Source: Pseudorhodoferax soli (GTDB taxonomy: Bacteria > Pseudomonadota > Gammaproteobacteria > Burkholderiales > Burkholderiaceae_C). Taken from it: DNA of 64,000 nt. This document shows positions 62,371 to 64,000 of this stretch, in pieces. The notes beneath the pieces are model-generated. The model did not search any database, had not been told where the DNA came from, and saw only the letters and a program-made list of their open reading frames with translations. The DNA is taken from NCBI RefSeq assembly GCF_003337555.1, contig NZ_QPJK01000002.1, forward strand, positions 930,001-994,000. Direction: 5' to 3'. The translations under genes and the position numbers were made by a program. Within the stretch, counting starts at the first letter, position 1; every line of letters begins with the position of its first letter.

Positions 62371-64000
62371 ATGTCTGCAGAGCGACCCGCGCTGCCTCGG
62401 CGATGGCCGCTGCGTCGACACCAAAAAAGCGGCGCAGTGCGGCCCGCGTGTCGCTGCGGCCGAAACCATCCGTGCCCAGCGTCGCATAGCTTCGTGATGC
62501 TGGAACACCCGCACGCAGGCTCTCGGGCACGGCACGCACGTAGTCGCTGGCCGCGACGATGGGGCCTCGGCCAGTCATCAGTTCGGCCAGGGTCGCACGG
62601 CCGGTCGGGCGCGCCAGCTCGCTCCAGCTCGTGACGCTCAGGACTTCGCTGCCGATGCCCTCGATGGCCAGTTGCTCGGCCGCCTTGATCACCTCGGTGA
62701 GGATGGCGCCCGAGCCCATCAGCGTCACACCCTCCCCGCCCTGCGGGCCATACACGCCGAAACGGTAGCCGCCGCGCACCACGCCCTGCGCCGCGCCTTC
62801 GGGCAGGCTCGGTTGGGCGTAGTTCTCGTTCATGAGCGTCACGTAGTAGAAAACGTCCTGCTGCTCGACCAGCATCTCGCGCATGCCCGCATCGACGATG
62901 ACGGCCATCTCACCAGCGAACGCCGGGTCGTAGGCCTTGCAATTGGGAATGGTGGCCGCGACCAGGTGGCTGCTGCCATCCTGGTGCTGCAGGCCCTCGC
63001 CGCCCAGCGTGGTGCGGCCCGAAGTCGCGCCGAGCAGGAAGCCGCGTGCGCGTTGGTCGGCCGCGGCCCAGATCGCATCGCCCACGCGCTGGAAGCCGAA
63101 CATCGAATAGTAGATGTAGAACGGCAGCATGGCCAGGCCATGCACGCTATAGCTCGTCGCGGCAGCCGTCCAGCTGGCGATGGCACCGGCCTCGCTGATG
63201 CCTTCCTCCAGGATCTGTCCGTCCAGTGCCTCGCGGTAGGACAGCACCGAGCCGATGTCCTCGGGCGCGTAGCGCTGGCCCACGCTGCTGTAGATGCCGA
63301 CCTGCTTGAACAAATTGGCCATGCCGAAGGTGCGGGCCTCGTCGGCCACGATGGGCACGATGCGCGGGCCCAACTGAGGGTCCTTGAGCAGCTGACCCAG
63401 CAGCCGCACGAAGGCCATGGTCGTACTCATCTCCTTGCCCTCGGCCGCCAGTGCGAATTGCGCGTAACCGGAAAGCGCCGGCACCGGCGGTGCGTCGCAG
63501 GCCGTTTCACGGCGCGGCAGAAAGCCGCCGAGCGCGGCACGGCGCTCGTGCAGGTAGACCATCTCGGGGCTGTCCTCGGCCGGCTTGTGGAAGGCCAGCG
63601 AGGTGGCCTGCTCGTCGGTCAGCGGCAGGTCGAAGCGGTTGCGGAAGGCGATCAGGTCGGTCTCGTCGAGCTTCTTTTGCGAATGCGTGGTCATGCGGCC
63701 CTGGCCGGCCGTGCCCATGCCGTAGCCCTTCTTGGTATGCGCCAGCACCACCGTCGGCTGGCCGCGGTGCGCGGCAGCGGCGGCATAGGCGGCATGGATC
63801 TTCACCAGGTCATGGCCGCCGCGGCGCAGGCGGTCGATCTGCTCGTCGGTCATGCCCTGGGCCAGGCGCTGCAAGGCTTCGTCCTGCCCGAAGAAATGCT
63901 CGCGGTTGTAGCGCCCATCCTTGGCCGCGAAGGTCTGCATCTGGCCATCCACCGTGTGGGCAAAGGCACGCAGCAGCGCACCCTGTTGGTCGCGTGCGAA
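62369..64000 (-). CDS. aceE: Pyruvate dehydrogenase E1 component, homodimeric AceE type, C-terminal part
   Basis: Reads from the window edge (start lies beyond 64000), giving the last 543 residues of a protein that is normally about 890. TVDGQMQTFAAKDG, YNREHFFG, TDEQIDRLRRGGHD and VLAHTKKGYGMG match homodimeric thiamine-diphosphate E1. SGRTTLGGEGLQHQDGSSH, in the transketolase-like second half, also matches. It decarboxylates pyruvate (or a related 2-oxo acid) and passes the acyl group to lipoyl E2. No aceF (E2) gene follows within the window; downstream is the convergent PEP-CTERM gene, so this may be a second, unlinked E1. Confidence 0.93.
   Translation of the reverse strand, partial: FARDQQGALLRAFAHTVDGQMQTFAAKDGRYNREHFFGQDEALQRLAQGMTDEQIDRLRRGGHDLVKIHAAYAAAAAHRGQPTVVLAHTKKGYGMGTAGQGRMTTHSQKKLDETDLIAFRNRFDLPLTDEQATSLAFHKPAEDSPEMVYLHERRAALGGFLPRRETACDAPPVPALSGYAQFALAAEGKEMSTTMAFVRLLGQLLKDPQLGPRIVPIVADEARTFGMANLFKQVGIYSSVGQRYAPEDIGSVLSYREALDGQILEEGISEAGAIASWTAAATSYSVHGLAMLPFYIYYSMFGFQRVGDAIWAAADQRARGFLLGATSGRTTLGGEGLQHQDGSSHLVAATIPNCKAYDPAFAGEMAVIVDAGMREMLVEQQDVFYYVTLMNENYAQPSLPEGAAQGVVRGGYRFGVYGPQGGEGVTLMGSGAILTEVIKAAEQLAIEGIGSEVLSVTSWSELARPTGRATLAELMTGRGPIVAASDYVRAVPESLRAGVPASRSYATLGTDGFGRSDTRAALRRFFGVDAAAIAEAARVALQT

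Overview
The window is high-GC DNA with tightly packed genes, many stop/start overlaps and long spurious antisense reading frames. Gene content points to a betaproteobacterium of the order Burkholderiales, most likely a Comamonadaceae member (Variovorax/Acidovorax-like). It carries orphan HAAT-type substrate-binding proteins, MocR regulators next to amino-acid exporters, a cys sulfate transporter, a cyanate locus, DUF2239 and DUF2789 proteins and a PEP-CTERM protein. This assignment is inferred from gene types, not from a database search. I saw no rRNA, tRNA, insertion sequence or CRISPR array.

Layout. 1-6.2 kb: the end of a RidA-like gene, a MATE exporter with DUF2239, and an alkylation-repair-like group (Ada between two related 2OG-Fe(II) oxygenases). 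6.2-12.2 kb: a MocR regulator divergent from seven tightly coupled genes (two LysE/RhtB exporters, an EamA exporter, aminotransferase, GST, PhzF, threonine-dehydratase-like). 12.2-13.2 kb: a small antitoxin-like gene and a histidine phosphatase. 13.3-23.3 kb: a carboxylic-acid catabolism region with two orphan ABC binding proteins, alcohol dehydrogenase, acyl-CoA ligase, and an SDR / acyl-CoA dehydrogenase / APH-kinase / GntR operon. The same 11-bp palindrome lies in two promoters here, probably the operator of the GntR protein. 23.4-29.3 kb: tannase-family lipoprotein, Crp/Fnr regulator, MFS exporter, PPK2 and HDOD protein.

29.4-35.3 kb: sulfate uptake, with the operon sbp-cysT-cysW-cysA, a second sbp, and an OmpW porin. 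35.4-39 kb: LysR/azoreductase pair, class II aldolase, and two paralogous small exported repeat proteins. 39.1-44.7 kb: cyanate/nitrate-type ABC transporter with cyanase and a NarL-type two-component system, with a 22-bp palindrome between them. 44.7-50.3 kb: DUF2789, SnoaL-like protein with divergent TetR, a stand-alone kdsA, and a TRAP binding protein / enolase-superfamily pair with divergent LysR. 50.3-58 kb: an uncharacterised membrane protein with a soluble helical tail, GNAT/azoreductase/AhpD operon, GST, MocR, creatininase, MFS and a small exported protein.

58-64 kb: a DinG/XPD-type Fe-S helicase, a decayed ltrA pseudogene, a lower-GC PEP-CTERM gene with a near-consensus sigma-54 promoter, a strong terminator, and the C-terminal part of an aceE-type pyruvate dehydrogenase E1 gene that runs off the window. 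The observations I rate highest are the Ada protein missing three of four zinc cysteines beside an oxygenase copy missing its HxD iron site, the seven-gene MocR-linked operon, the FadR-type operator pair around an ACAD10/11-like gene set, and the sigma-54 PEP-CTERM promoter.
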